A DNA stretch of 64,000 nucleotides from Leptoclinus maculatus (GCA_032191485.1 JAVDOI010000044.1:760001-824000), one strand, 5' to 3'; positions 13,085 through 28,400 are shown, counted from the stretch's first letter. Numbers and translations: made by a program. Notes: a model not told the origin generated them from the sequence alone.

Positions 13085-16000
13085 TGTGTGTGCAGAGGGA
13101 ATTCATTCATGATGTGATTTGAACAGGTGGGAGGCTGTAACAGAATACCAATATATTCCAAGTGTAGGAGTTACTGAAGCTCTTCGTCTTATGTAACGTT
13201 GAGATGTAGACAAACACCGACGTGTGTTTTTCTTGTGAAACTAGTCCGTCACCATTTGGAGAGGGAAACATAGGAATGACGTATCGGCACGCCGGACTCG
13301 GTACCTTCTCCACACTGGCGTAGCGGCTGGCCAGCTGCTTCCTGAGGTCGGCGATGTGATGGTCGTACTTCTTCAGGTCCTTCTTGAAGTGGTCTGCCCG
13401 GAACGTCAGCAAAGGTTTTTCTACCTCAGTGTGCAGCTGTGAAGACAAGTCGCTCAGCTGTTAATTTAATCATTCTTGTCGTGTCGTGTGAAGAAAGTGA
13501 ATAAAACACCTGCATTCTCTCTACTGACCACCAGGGGGCGACTCCTCTGGTTGTATAGAAGTCTATGAGAAAATGACTCTACTTCTCTCTTGATTTATTA
13601 CCTCAGTAAACATTGTAAACATGAGTTTATGGTCTCAATCTCTAGTTTCAAGTCTTCTTCAATACAGCATGATGTTCATTTAGTACATGATGGTCCATTT
13701 AGAGTCAAACAGACCAAATAGACAGCTGGAAGATGCAGCTTATTAGAAAATGAGCCAGAGCTTCTGCAGGCCAACGCATTACCTTCCCCTCACCCGTCTC
13801 ATAATGAGGCGTTGGAGCGTCGGAGCACCGGTGGAGCACGGAGGAGGCTGCAGGGCCTCGTCAGAGCACGGAGCTAATTAATCAGACAACAGAGGGCCAC
13901 GAAAGAGCTCCGAGGCCGCCGCTGCTGCGTTGTTCGAGGCTGCAGCCGAGGCCGGCGTGCAGCTTCCGCATGGCCGGTAATCGGACCGAACACGGGTCAC
14001 TTTCTTTAGGTCGCCGCCAACGAGGTCGAGGTAAACAAGCCCCGTCGCCTCAGGACGCGGTCGGATCAAGTATCCATTACTTCAGATGATTGAAAACATT
14101 AAACGCTTGACCTGAAGGTGCCGAGAGATGCACACCAAACACACCCACACACTGTTAAAGTGTTTGTGACTCAGAGGAAGCTAAAGAAACCTTAACTTCA
14201 GGCATTTTCACACCTGAAGTCTTTACAAATCGATGGATCATTTTCTCTAAGAAATGCTACAAAAAAGTGGGAAAAGACTCTCATAACATATACTTTCTTA
14301 CCTTTTCTGACCTTCAAGCAGAAACCACTAAGATGTTCAGTTTACCATCATAGTTGCAGATTAATATTCCTTTCGATCCATTAATGAACGGTGTTCAGCT
14401 CTCCACAGTAAACCACGAGTGTCTTCATCAGACTTTACCTTGTTGGAGAACTTTAGGTGAACTTCAGCCTCATCGTGGAGACTCTTCTTCAGCTGAGTCC
14501 AGGCTTCTCCCAGAGTCCTGAAAAAGACTGATGTCAAATAAATCCTGGAAATCTTTACTGTCGTTTACATTTTAACTAAAGAAAAAACCAGGTGAACTAC
14601 GACACAGTGGATGTTCTAGTCATGTCAGAGCTCCAGCCACTAAATAAGTACATTTACTAAAGTACTGCACTTCAGTACAATTTTAAGTACTTGTCCTATA
14701 TCTGAGTATTCCCATTTTATGATACTTTATACTTTTACTTCACTACATTTCATTGTACTTTTTACTAGTTACAGTACAGTTTAATATTCTACACGTAAAA
14801 ACACATACGTTTACAAAGTAAGACGCATTTTTACTGAATAGAATATCCAAAAACAATCTATAAAAAGTGACAGAATAAAAGAGTTGCTACACGTTAATGT
14901 ATCAGCAAACAACAATAGATTAAAATGAACACTCTGAATGATGCTATTTTTCATTTTGAGTACTTTTACTGTTGATACTTTAAGCACATTTTGCTGCAAA
15001 TAAAAAGACTTTAACTTGTAATATAGATTATAAATACCATCGTAAACATTCATGACAGGCGGACATTTCTGCCGGATTAAAGGCGCTTTATTTTGAAAAG
15101 TCAGGCTGTCAATTGTGATGTTTACAACGCGCAGTCTGGGTTGTAAGTTACTGCAGATAAATGTGATTAACCTGTTGGCTTGAAGGTTGTTTACAACCTT
15201 TCCGACCGTCTGACCCTGAACATTCTTTATCTGGACCTTGGTTTGTGCAGGGCCTCCTCTGAATCAATTAAGTGACTAATCTGTCGTTTTGGGGCCGAGT
15301 CTATTTAATGCATTATTCATTTTTATGCTTTTTTTCATACTGGATGACGTATGAGCACAAGATCTAAAGTGCTGCTTTTTGTGTGACTCTCAAAAAACAA
15401 ACCAATAAGACGTCTCTGGTGGAGGACAGCCCTGTGTTTGTGTCTCTATTAGTTTCATTTTTATCGCCAAAACAAAAATGTTCTGTAATCGAGGAATCTC
15501 CGGAGCTGGAGAGCGACCAAAACACACCGCTTCTTGAGCCAAGCCTCTTTTCTGTCTGCCGATTCTGAGATCTGCTAAAAGATTTTGGTGTTATATTGCT
15601 GACAAACGTGAAAACACGTCCTCTCTTTGATGATAGTAACACGGAGAAGCAGTGTAGGAAGTTCTTAGACCTTAGTGTGTTCAGTAAACCTTCTGTTTAC
15701 TTCACTCACCCTTCCTCCTGCGCTGCCAGCGGGCTCAGAGACAGCTTGGAGAGGTTCTTGGCATATTCTTCTTCAATCTTTATCCTGAAAAACACAAAAA
15801 GACAGCGATGTGAAAACCTGAGCTGCCTGGCTCAAGGGCAGGGCAGAAACGGCTTCAGCGAGGAGACAGATTAGCGGTTTATTGGACTTTTACCGATCCG
15901 TCATCCGTACGGATCCCCTAATTACACAGTTTAACGTTAACCATCACAGTGTGAGATAAAGTTTTACTGACGATCGTTATCCGACAATATTCAGTAAGAA

Positions 16001-17363
16001 TCGTCCATAGAGTTACATTATGATGCCTTCAGGCTCTGTTCAGGGAAAATTTGTATAATTACAATGATGTGTTCACATGTAATCTCGTAAAATGTAGTGT
16101 TAGTGAGAAACTTGGATGAATCCATCAATGATGGACGATGGTCGGGGATCTCTATAACTTATATTTTATTTCCTCCTGATCATCCTTGACTCCGATCCGT
16201 GAGCTTTATGATCTGTTGCACCTCTAACACGGATCATCTCAAAGACGCACTGCAGACAATAACTTCCACCACGATTCCCTTTAAAGGCTGGAATCCAGCC
16301 GTGACATCAATAATCCCTTTTGTACTTTGTGTGACATTCACTTCCTGCACCGGCCTCACATCCAACATCCACACCTGAGTAAATCTGTCACCTGCAGAAG
16401 GTCGCGAGGCCCATTCTTTGACTCAACGTTTCAGATTCTCAGCAACACAGAAAGGTCAGCGCTGAATAGGAACCTCGCGGAGGGATTTGTGCTCGTTAAC
16501 TTCCCACCACAGTGAATAGAGCTTCGGTAGAATTGGGGCGGAGATGATGCCATACAGAGAGACGTGAGATCGGATGTGAACGTTTTCACTCAACTCCTAA
16601 TTATTCATGTCGTTTATTGACATCCTGTTGCAGATTCAGTGGGAGCCAAAAGAATCAATGCACTTCCTGTGTGCTCAGCGGAGATCTGAAGCGCCTTTAA
16701 TTACTGGGTTCAAGCATTGGTTACAGCTGAGAGACAGAAGCTTTGATCCCTACGGATCCTTTATGAATCCATCATAAAGGATAAAAACCTGTTGTCTTCC
16801 TGCCTCCTTTGAGAGGATTTCTCACAAACCTGATAATTACAATAATAAGGTGCAGAACTTTGTGCTACGGCTTTCATACGGTTAGTAAAAAGTACCTTTT
16901 TGATTAAAATATTATGCTCATCAACAGTAGTCATGTTCATACATGTTATGTTTTGTGTTCATGTGTGTAAAATGTAATATGAAGCGGTGGAGGAACTATT
17001 ACGAAGCCCTGCACTGCTCGGCGTTACTGACTTGTTCTCAGGCTGCGTTACCTCTCGTGGATGAACTCCGACATCTCTTTCTGCATCTGTTTGCCCTTCA
17101 GCTGCTTCTGCAGGGGGACCTCGAACCCCGCCACCGAGGTGGTCCCCTGGGGGTCCTTCTTGTCGGTCTGAGGAGGAGGAGGAGGAGGAGGAGGAGGAGG
17201 AGGAAGATGAGGAGGAGGAGAGCATCACTCAACCGATAAACAAACCACATAGCGTGCAGAAACGCCTCTTTGCTGTATGTTTGAGAGCGAGTAGGGGGGG
17301 GGGGTTGTGAGAAAGAGCTCTGAATGTGTGACTCACACTTACATGTCAAGGAGGACATGCGTT

Positions 17364-17419
<56 letters not shown>

Positions 17420-20400
17420 TGAGTCAAGCACTGTGGGGTGGATGTGCAGCGCTTTGTGACAGGACTGATGTGGGTCAAGAGGTGCCGGTTTGATTCCACA
17501 CAGCAGGTCGTTACAGAACATCAGGACACGACAAAGAGCCAGACAGCAGCAGCAACAACAGAGGAAACGGAGGGGGGGGGTCGGGTTTCACTCACTTATG
17601 CAGCTGAAGGGTTTTACAATTCAAATCTAATTCAGGACGGAAATGTCCGGAGACTGAAGATGACATTTGAAGCAGGACGATCTCTGTGTTTGCAGAGAAG
17701 CCGGTCGATTGTTCCTTCATGTTTGAATCCATTTGTTTTCTATTCTCCATCTTTATTCACGTAATCTAATGTCACGCTTTTAACTGCACTTTAAACAACG
17801 TTCAATAAAACGTGTTGACAGGAAGCTTCTGCAGCTTTTGGGTCGAAGGACCAAACACGATCATCGTGTTCGCAGCAACAACACGCTTTTTGTGGCTAAT
17901 AGCAAAATCTATATATTGTTTTTTAACACAATAAACATTTTTGATAATGATCCGTTAGATTTATCTTTATTTTGGCTGATTTGTACTGAGCAGGACAAAG
18001 TACACGCAAAGTACAAGTAAATGTATCATTGTAAAGACGGGCCTGCCCTCAATGATCACTTCAGGATATGAACACATGAACGGATTAATGGATGCATCTG
18101 CAACAATAAGCTAAATATAGTCACTTCTACTCCATGTTATCTATTGTTTTCAGAGGACAGTTGACCATCAATACTTCTCAGGTCTTTATACTCATATCAT
18201 CACTATAATATCACATGGTATAGATAGTCTGTAGTTCCTGTGCTCCAGCTGAACTCACCCAGAAGTAGTCGCAGTAGCTCCATTCGTTGGGCTTCAGGAG
18301 CTGCTGCTCCGGACCTTCTCCAGGCAGAGGGAAGGTCACACAGTTGATCTGAAGAGAAACACAGAAGAAGAACACGAGGATGACGAACCGAGAAAACTGC
18401 AGATCTGTGACCGAGAAGAAGACGCGAGGAGTTGGAATGACGTCTTTAAAGCCACAGTGGAACAGAAGTCAGAGCTTCATCTTCTGGATTTCACAATAAC
18501 TCAAATACTTTTGCTCTCAGCATCTTCTTCTGATTGGTACGAGCTTACCAATCAGAAGCTAATAAACTGGTAATAATAACAATAAACTTTATTTCTATAG
18601 CACTTTTTAAAACAAAGGTACAAAGTGCTTTACACGATAGAAACGGCAGAAAGACAATGATAAAAACCATTTAAAATAGTTTAAAAGTTATACAACGATG
18701 AGCAAAGAGGCCAGATATGTAGTACTTATACATCAGAGTATGTAGTACTTCTTCCACTGCGTTTGGATCATGCAGATGAGAGGAGAAAGGTCAGGCGTGA
18801 GTAAACGTAGGATCCAGAAGGTGACCCGCGAGCCTTCAGGGGAGAGAGAGAGACGACTCTGTCCTCTCCAGAACACAGAGAAACCTTTATTACTACGAAC
18901 AAACCAACTTCACACACTTGAGAATGTGCGGCGCTGCAGATAAATGCAGCCAACACTCGGCCTGAATACAGACTCCACGGTCCACAGCGTCTTCAATTAC
19001 TCTCGGGGCTGCAATTATGTAACGCTCACCATCTGCGAGCCCTCCCTCATTGGCACCGCAAGAAGCCCTCTGTGCCATGTCAGCTGCTGCTGCTGCTGCT
19101 GCTGCTGCACAACCACACGGGCCTCCAGACAGGATGCTTCATCCACAAACACACAGAAACACACACTGAGTCACAGTGTTTGCTGCATGAGCTCAGCACT
19201 GTGCTGCTGCCTCACAGACTGAGGGGGGGGGGGGGGGAACACGGAGCGCTCACCAGCTGGAGCAAAGAGAACGGCTGCATTCTTTTAACTTTCCAATAAA
19301 ATAAAAAGGTCAGACATCTGAACAACATGGTGTCAGTTCATGTTCATGTTCATGTGAGGCTTTACAAAGAATACTGATGGGAAGCGAGACGCTCGAGATG
19401 AGAGAGAGACGGTGTCGTTGTGACACGCTTTGGTCCAGGACGATATTTTACACAAACATTACAAGAAACACGTTACAATAAGGCTGCAGCTATCGATTCT
19501 ATTAATAATCAAGTGTTATACAGATTATTCCATCTGTTCTATCTAATCGGATAAAAACCCTTTTTGCATTATTAAAGAGCAAGAGTAAAGATACAAAAGA
19601 CTGAACTAATTGGTTTCATTTTAGAATAAAGCATCATTTTAATTGCTGAAATTCCAAAACCAAAACCCATTTAATGCATCTACAGTTTCAAAGCTCCAGA
19701 CTTTTCTCCATCACCGTCCTGAGACATCACTTCAACCGTATTTAGTCGGTGTAAACCGTCAACACTTGTAATTAATATCCTTTAACACGTGAGGGTGAAG
19801 AAGGAGGAGAGTCATCTACACGAAGACGCGAGAGACGACGAGATTCTGGAACTTATTTTGGTCAAATACGTCGGACAAATTCTAGTGCAAGAGACTCTGA
19901 TGTTTATGACCAAACAGTTCATGTGACCGCTGTGTAATCCGCGTCATGTCCCGCTTCTTGCACGCTTCTTACCCAAACGTCACCCTAACCCGAAACCAAA
20001 CAGAGTATTTCCAGCAGGTGAGAACGCGTCTCCTGTTGTGTGCTACGTGTGTGAAAGAGCTCATAGAAGGAATCATCTTACAGTTCAATATTCTCTCTCT
20101 TATAGCTCTGTTTTTGGTCTCCACCACCTCCTGGGAGAAATGTCTGTCTAGCTGCTAAATGTAGGAAATGTAACTTTTTTTTCATTCCTAATACAAAAAT
20201 ATTGATTTGAATTAGACAGAAACAAAACTCAGGTAAGATGTACTACACTTTAAACACACTGTGATTCATCCGTCTCTGAGGTTCTCTTCTCTGCAGCAGC
20301 CTCGCGGTGATAAGCTGCATAAAACTCTGCAGCTTCACACGTCACAAATATTGAGCTTGTAAAAAAGAACTTCCAATAAAACGCTCGACATTGACCTCTT

Positions 20401-21718
20401 CATCCTGTGCACCGCCACCGCAGCACTTGATCTGAACAACTCCCAATAAACAACTTCAAAAAGCAGATGAGTATGAGTAATACTCTTTCTCCGTGATGTA
20501 ATCAGTAGGAATCCAGAGGAAACACCAACATGGCTGCTCGCCAAGCGGGCTCAGCGATACGACAGGAAACAGCTGAAACGTGCATAAACAAGAGAAACTC
20601 ACAGGAACTTCACAACCTAAAAAGGAACAACAGTGTGATTTAGTCCGTGTGTCCACCGGTCACTACGTTCATTTTCTGCCTCAGAGATCGTACTGATTGT
20701 CGGGCAGCAGGTTTTCCATTACGCCGGCTCCACATCTATCACCGCTGTTGTTTATCTGCCTCTCACATCCAGCACAAAATGAGAGCATTCATCAAAAAGA
20801 CGGCCGGCTGGCTAAGTTACTTCTTCTCCTTCATAGCCGCTTAGTGAGGGAATCAAATATTGATATAGATTACCTTTATTACACAGCAGGAGATAAATCC
20901 TTCTGAGGGATCTGAAGGCCAGCGCTCAGACGTGTAATGCTGCAGCACGCTGTTTGGCCATATTTCATCATTGACGGACTTTACATGCACACTAATGTTA
21001 TTCCTGAAACGACAGTATTCTGGATTTGATACGGGTCATGTAAACAACATAGAGCTTAGTTAGTTGGGCCTTATTCCCAACGGAGCATTTCTGATTAAGA
21101 CGTACGAGATATACGATATTATTCAGGTCTGAGAAGCGTTCATGAAAGGCCTCGTTCCTGTTCACCACCAGCTCTGTGGGTCGAACAGACAAAACACAAG
21201 CATGCCCAAGAGAAACGCACACATTTCTGGTTGGAAGTACAAACACACCTACTGTTAAACATTATAAAAGAAGGGAGATTTAAGTTATTTAAAGGGCGTA
21301 GCTGTCGGAAATATTGGTGGAATAATCAATTTCGTTAGCCATGTAAACAGCTTAGTGGGAATTCAGTGGGATGTCGACAGATAATTATAATCAAATAACG
21401 GCAATGGCCACAAATGATAAGATGACGTGTACGCATACGTGTACGCATACGTGTACGCATACGTGTACGCATACGTGTACGTAAACCGTTGACGAAGCAG
21501 GTGCAAAAAACAAACATTGTCAACAGGTCAATTTTATAGGATCGTCTCAGAGACAAGCTGCTTAATAAGTAGGATGAATGTTTCGGTTTTCTTTGCACAT
21601 ACTGCATATAAAACTAGAATTAACGCTAGGGGTGTAACGATACGCGTATTCGTATTGAACCGTTCGGTACGAGGCTCACGGTTCGGTACGCATGACGAAC
21701 CGAACGAACCGTTCATAC

Positions 21719-21764
<46 letters not shown>

Positions 21765-22961
21765 GGGGCGACCGTGGCTCCCTGGGTTAAGAGGGTTGTC
21801 TGGTAACCGCAAGGTCGAAGGTTCAATCCTTGACTGGGCCGTGCTGATCCACTGAAATGGTGGAAAATGGTGGAAAACCCATGAGCACTTCTACCCTCAT
21901 GTTGCCATGTTGGCATGCCGTTACTTGGCTGTGCCTGGAACCTCTGTCCCTAGCGAGAGGGTATTTTCCACTGCAGGTGATATCGTCACTTCAAGCAGAT
22001 CTGTGCTGTCTACAGAAAATGTGGACATTCTCATCTTTCTGAAAAAAAACTTAAACATTGAGTAGAAACACACACACACATAGTTCCATATAAAACAGGA
22101 TTGTTTCTTTTATTTGTTTATAACTACAGCAAACAATGCTACATTTTAGTTTTCATAAGAAACTGTTTTTATTTTACACGCTGCTAAGAAGACACCCCAG
22201 AAGATGGGTCACTCAGGTATAGTTCCATCATTGTTCAAAGAATAACTTTATGATGTTAGTTTTAATGAATAAATATATTTTAAAATCAAGTATGTTTCTC
22301 TGGCATTTATAGTTTTCTACTGTATTGAAAACGTACCGAAACGTACCGAAAACGTACCGAACCGTGGCTCCACTGTACCGTACCGAACCGAACCGTGGAT
22401 TTTGTGAACCGTTACACCCCTAATTAACGCCTCACGGTTGTTTGTCTTCAGGTCACGGTTAGTTTCCTATTTTTTCCCAGTGAATGTGTACATTTAGAAA
22501 AGCACTGTATGTAATGTCTGCTCCTGCCAGAGGGCCACAATCATTAATTCCAGGAGAGACTTCGTGTTCAATTAGGTTGCAAAACGAGCAAAAATCCCAA
22601 AATCCTCTCGTAGGAATGTTCTCTTTTTTTTGGAATAAAGGACAAAAAGCAGAATGCAAATGTGTTCAATGTTGCAGTTTAGCACAAAACAAAGCTGCGA
22701 GCCACATAAATGAGTGCAGAGTGGATTGGGACATTTTGTCCTCACTCAGCATTCATAAACATTCCCTCTCATGGGGGGGGGGGGGGGGGGGGGTGTATAT
22801 CCAGGCTCCAGGCAATGGCTGTTTCATTACACATTTTATGTTTTTACTGATTTATTTATTTTTGCTCTGCTCGAACACAATGGAAGAGGAAACGGCTTCA
22901 GAGAGAGAGAGAGGGAGAGAGAGAGGGAGAGAGAGAGGTAAAAAGATGAACTGAAACACTT

Positions 22962-23000
<39 letters not shown>

Positions 23001-23109
23001 CATGTCTCCTGAGCGGAAGGTTTCAGTGAATGTGACTGTAGGATGCTCTGCTGCTGTTGCTACGCGACAAATTACTTTTGCTGTAAAAGCCCCCCCCCCC
23101 CCCCGATCT

Positions 23110-23171
<62 letters not shown>

Positions 23172-24027
23172 TCACATAACAAAACAATGTCAGAGTCCCG
23201 CCAACGAGACTCTTTAACATACGCAGCATATCAACAAGTCCAACCGCACGTGACTGAACGCTTAATAATCTGAAAGCATCCGTCCTGATCGGTCCCTCTC
23301 GCTGAAGGTGAGAACAAGGTTGCAGCGGTGTCTCCTCTCCTCTCCTCTCCTCTCCTCTCCTCTCCTCTCGTCGGAGCCTCGGCGTCCTGCGAGGGTCCGT
23401 TCATTTTACCACCGACAGTCACGGATGTGTGCGTCTCCATGACAACTGCGGACGGGGGTTGTGTAACGCGAGGTTCACCGTAGACGAACAGAAAGAAAAG
23501 ACACCGTTTGTGGACTGACGTCATCCGGCCACCGCCGTCACCTCCTGGTTCTGTGTTGATCTTTGCAGCAGAAATGTTTAATATTCATGCACGGCTCCTG
23601 GTCACCGGACTGAACGCTGGATATCAGATATAATATTCACAAATCAACACTTCTCCTCTGCAGTGCTGTTTATTTGGGAACTAATTAAGAATGTGACCAC
23701 AAAGAGTCAAAGACAGATTCCTGAGAGCGGTGAAAGCTTTGAAAAGGGTCAAAGAGAAACCGTACGTCAAACCGTACGTCTTCAGTGGACCCCCCCCCCC
23801 CCCCCCCCCCCTCTGTTTTCCCATTTCAACACCCATTAATCAGTGCTATTGCTTTTGTCACCATGGAAACTGGACTTGCTGCATCTCACGCAGGTCTGGT
23901 GCGTTATTGGTTTTTATTATTTATTTCCAGACTGACGGCTCCCGCGGCTGCAGCAGGTCAGCGAGCACAGAATCAGACCCTGTGAGACACTAAACCACCT
24001 TTGTGTGTCTGTCTCACCATCATCACC

Positions 24028-24061
<34 letters not shown>

Positions 24062-25020
24062 TCACACGGTCGCCTCCTCCCCCCCCCCACACTCCACTCC
24101 CACAGTCATCATTACACCAGATTACATAACCACAGCTTCTGTCTGGGCATCTTAAGACAAATGCACTTTGACATGTAATCGTCCTCAGTGTTCTGTAATG
24201 AGCCTCATCACCGGCTGAAGACGGACGAAGGACCCTGCAGCTCAAATACTACTGTAATCAAAGAGGGGGGGGGGCTCCTCATAGTGTTCACTTCCCCCAA
24301 ATGCTGCTGTGTGACCTGCACTGCCCTACAGATTACATGTGGAGAAGAAGAGACGGGGGGGGGGGGGGGGTACAGAACCACACCGAGCAACAACTCGATT
24401 CTAAAAATACCAACAGCCTCCTGATCAGCTCCTTTACACTTTACATTTAAAACATGGCAGAGAGAAAAGAAAGAAACGCATTTCAGTGTCTCGAAGCGTT
24501 AATTCCTCTCTGACGAGCATGAGATCAATACTATGGATCGGAGGTCAGTCAGTCAGTCAGTCAGTCAGTCAGTCAGTCAGTCAGTCTGTCTGTCAGTCAG
24601 TCAGTCTGTCTCCCGGACAGCTTCTCCATTCAGACTAATGTGGAATCCAATATGAAGGGAAAACCCACGATACTCCAACGAGATCCCACAATGCATTATG
24701 CTTTGGGCTTGAGGACAATGTCAACAGATGATAGTAAAAACAGATGAACTTATTTCTGCCACATGAGGAGACTCAAGAGGATGGAGAAGAAGAAGAAGAC
24801 GAAGAGGAGGATTAAGTTGGAGCTCCTGGGTACTCACCGTGATCTTGGTCTCCTTGACCTCCTTGAACTGCCTCTTGGCCGGCGATACGGAGCCGGGGTG
24901 CTGCGGGGTGAGACAGGAGGGATCGTCAAAACTCTCCTCAGTGTCAAAGCTGGCTTCCATCATCATCCCTCTCACCTCCTCCTGATGCTCTATTCTGGGA
25001 AAGCCTCACTCTCTCTCTCG

Positions 25021-25054
<34 letters not shown>

Positions 25055-25362
25055 ACACACCGAGGCTGCCTCCAGTCTCACAAGCTACAGAGCGAGTGGA
25101 GAGGAGTCGTGTTGCAAAGAGAGACGGGGGGGGGGAGGAGGGAGATGTGAAGCATTGGGGAAGGTAGCGTTAGGGGTGAGGAGGGGGAGGAAGGAAGGGG
25201 GAGGGTCGTAGGGGGAATCTGTGGCGGCAGCGCGAGCGTGACGAAGTCTAGCCTCCGGTTAAGCTGCTGTCACACGAGTCTTAAGGTTGAAGGCTGCGAG
25301 GAGATGGATGCTGCCCGCGAGGGACTCTCACCTCCACCCCTCACCCAAAGATGTCCATGCAA

Positions 25363-25419
<57 letters not shown>

Positions 25420-28400
25420 GAGAGAGAGACACACCACTGAGCCAGCTCATGGATGGAGAAGCTGGAGCGTAAAGGCGAGGATGAGGGGGGAGAAAAGAAA
25501 GAAAGCATAAAGAGATAGTAAGAGGAGGAGGAGGAGGAGGAGGAGGAAGAGGAGGGGGATTTATTTACATGATCCCTGCCACACCTCCGTCCCCAGAGAG
25601 AGGCAGAGTGTGGGAGGAGGGAGGAGGAGCAGCAGCAGCGGTGGTGGAGGTGTTTGTGATGTGGGTCGGTCTGATGGAAATGGTTGAATGATTATCTTTA
25701 AAAAGACTCATTACGATTGGGAGGAGAGAGGAGGGAGAGAGGAGGGAGAGAGAGGATGGAGAGAGGATGGAGAGGAGAGAGAGGATGGAGAGAGGAGGGA
25801 GGACAGGCAGCCAATGAGACGAAGCCTCTCTGATTATGTGTTCGATCAAAGGGGTTATAAAAGTGTGTAAGGAGACGAATCACGGACTGTGTGTCGCACA
25901 ACGTACTGCACAACGTTGTGTATCTAAATGTGCGCGATGCGACGCTCGTGTTGACAGTAAGTATCTGTGCTGCATCTCTGTCGTACGACGGAGCTTCACC
26001 CGAGGATTCAAACACGAGCTGCAGCCCTCACACCTTCTCACGACACCCACCTGGTTCAACGACACCGTCACAGCCAGAACAACAAAGCCCCACGTTCTCA
26101 CCTTCGCCGCACAGAACATGGCGGTTGGGCAGCTCCGACCACCACAGTCCCGGTCCAGGTTTTTTCGTGATCCACGCGCGGTCCCAGCGCTCCCAGTGCG
26201 AGCCGCTACCGCCTCTGCTGGCTCCCTTTCCAAAAACTGACAAACTCTGACAAGTGGAATCCAAATCTCAACTGCCCATATGGCACCAAGTGTCCGTCCA
26301 CCTATATACTCTCCTGTGTGATCAGGACTCGGTATGCCCTCATCCGACTCGGAGCTAGTCACGTGGGTTGGCATGTAAGCGGCGTTGGCCCAGGTCCATC
26401 AGAGCGGCGGGAGCGGCCCTGCTTTCAGCGGACAGAGCAGCTTGTTATCGAGCAAAAACTCCTTCCAGATTGTGAACAGAAAGCGTTGTTTACATGAGAG
26501 AAAGTGTGGATTTGATTTGGACGAAATCTGCTTCAGCTATCGCAAAATATCGAGGTGATGTCTTCAAGTTGTTTTTGTCTGACCGACACTTCATATCCCA
26601 AAGATATTCAGATTACAACAGTTTAAAAACAGATATTTCTTCAGATTTGAGAAGCTAGAAACGGAAAAGTCCAGCATTTTTACTTGATACACGACGTAAA
26701 TATATGATCAAAGTTGCTGTTGAATCATTTTCCGTCAATTTTCAAATCATCGTTATTGTTTCAGCACGACATAAAAGCCTGAAGGGAAACACGTCAATGC
26801 ACGGTGATATCGGCAAATGAAATATCGGCATTGGACAGAAATAAACATTTCCTCTAATACAAGAAGAACAGCAGCAGCATCGGTCGTTACAGCGAATCAC
26901 AGAATCGATGCGTTTTCGTTTAAGTGACGACGCCTCTGGCGGTGGAAGTAATTATGGCGAGAGGACAAGAGGAGGTGAGGGGACGTTACAGTCCGCAGAA
27001 GGAGGAGGTTGAGGTGGACGGATGAAGGCAGTCTGGACCTCTTTGAGCAGAAGGTTCTTGATGCTGAACAGTCTCTCTAGGCTCACCTGTTTGGTCCCGC
27101 TGGGTTTCCTCAGAGCAACATCATCTGTGTGCTGACCGTTGGCTGAAGACAAAGCAGATGATAAACACACGTTAGTGACGAACCTGAGTCTTTACTGTTG
27201 TTCGATAACTTCACATAAATGAGCAGGAGGGGAGGAAAGGTCAAAGATGTGACATCCTAATTTTGGCGAGTACTCGCTGTGGTTCAGCCTTTTCAGAAGA
27301 CACACCGATTTGTTCTCCCTCGCACTAAAATAATGACTATTTCATGCAGCTTTTGTTACATTTAAAGGGCGATTTTAAGGCCAATTGTCCAGTTTGCAGA
27401 GTACGATGTCTCTTCCCAGATCCATATCACCACATATTGAATGTCATTAATGAGCCGGGTCCCGAGGGGATCGCAGCTCTGAGGAAACGTCCCTGGTTTC
27501 ATCCTTTAGGCCCTTAATGAATGGTTCTGCATCGCCTGTGATTCATGAGCTGTCTGCTCGTCGCATATCAAACCGTCCCGTCTCCAGCTGAAGGTAAACA
27601 GTGAGACCCCCCGAGGCCACACGACACAGCCATGGACGCCGGAGTCAGAGCAGGACCAGATGAACCAGGCCACCTCCAAAAATAACAACGAGTGTCCCTT
27701 CGCTTAAAGGGGGCATTAAGACGTCCACGGCCTTTCATTGACCTCCGTTACTCCACAGAAAGATTCAACAGGTCGCTGACACACGAAAAACAGGAAGTCA
27801 CATTTGCACAAAAGAGAGCAGGGATCCATCAATTGCCTCACTATTCCTCTCTCTGTGGACCCAGTTGGTTAAAGCCTCTGCTTCCTGTCCAGAGGTCTTT
27901 AGGAGACAGGCTGCTCACCTTTAAACTGTCTTTCATTACTCTTCCCTCTCGCTCTCTAAGGAGAATCACACTTATCTGGTTAAAAGCTGACAAAACTCCT
28001 CTGCAGCTGACTCGTTTTTTCCCTGTAAGTGTGTTTAGGCCACGTGCCAGCAGAAAGAAGAAAACCATCTGCTATCTGCTGAGACGTCGTTAGCGAGGAC
28101 GCTGCCAGCGATGAGACATAATAAGCCAGTCATTAAGAAAATGTAGGATTTCCATCCAGTAGGGAGACTCGTGATGAAGCAGGACACGGCAGAGACATGA
28201 ATTACAGGGGATTTGTCAAAGGTTTTGTTAAAAAAACTAGAAAAACCCCTCAGGGGAAATGTGTCTTAAGTCTCTTGGAAATTCTTGTATTGTGTCAGTT
28301 TAACTGCTCAGCTGAAGGAATCTGGTTTTAGGATAATAAGCAGATTTACTACTGCTGATGCCAAAAGGCTTAAGTTATGACCTGTGGCTCCAAACGCTCT

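Noticed and set aside
23731..23993. Proline-rich open frame.
   Set aside because: It arises from a poly-C run in a gas7 intron.
25880..26374. 164-codon minus-strand open frame as a gene.
   Set aside because: There is no recognisable domain, the opposite strand is also open, and CpG-rich composition favours long chance frames.
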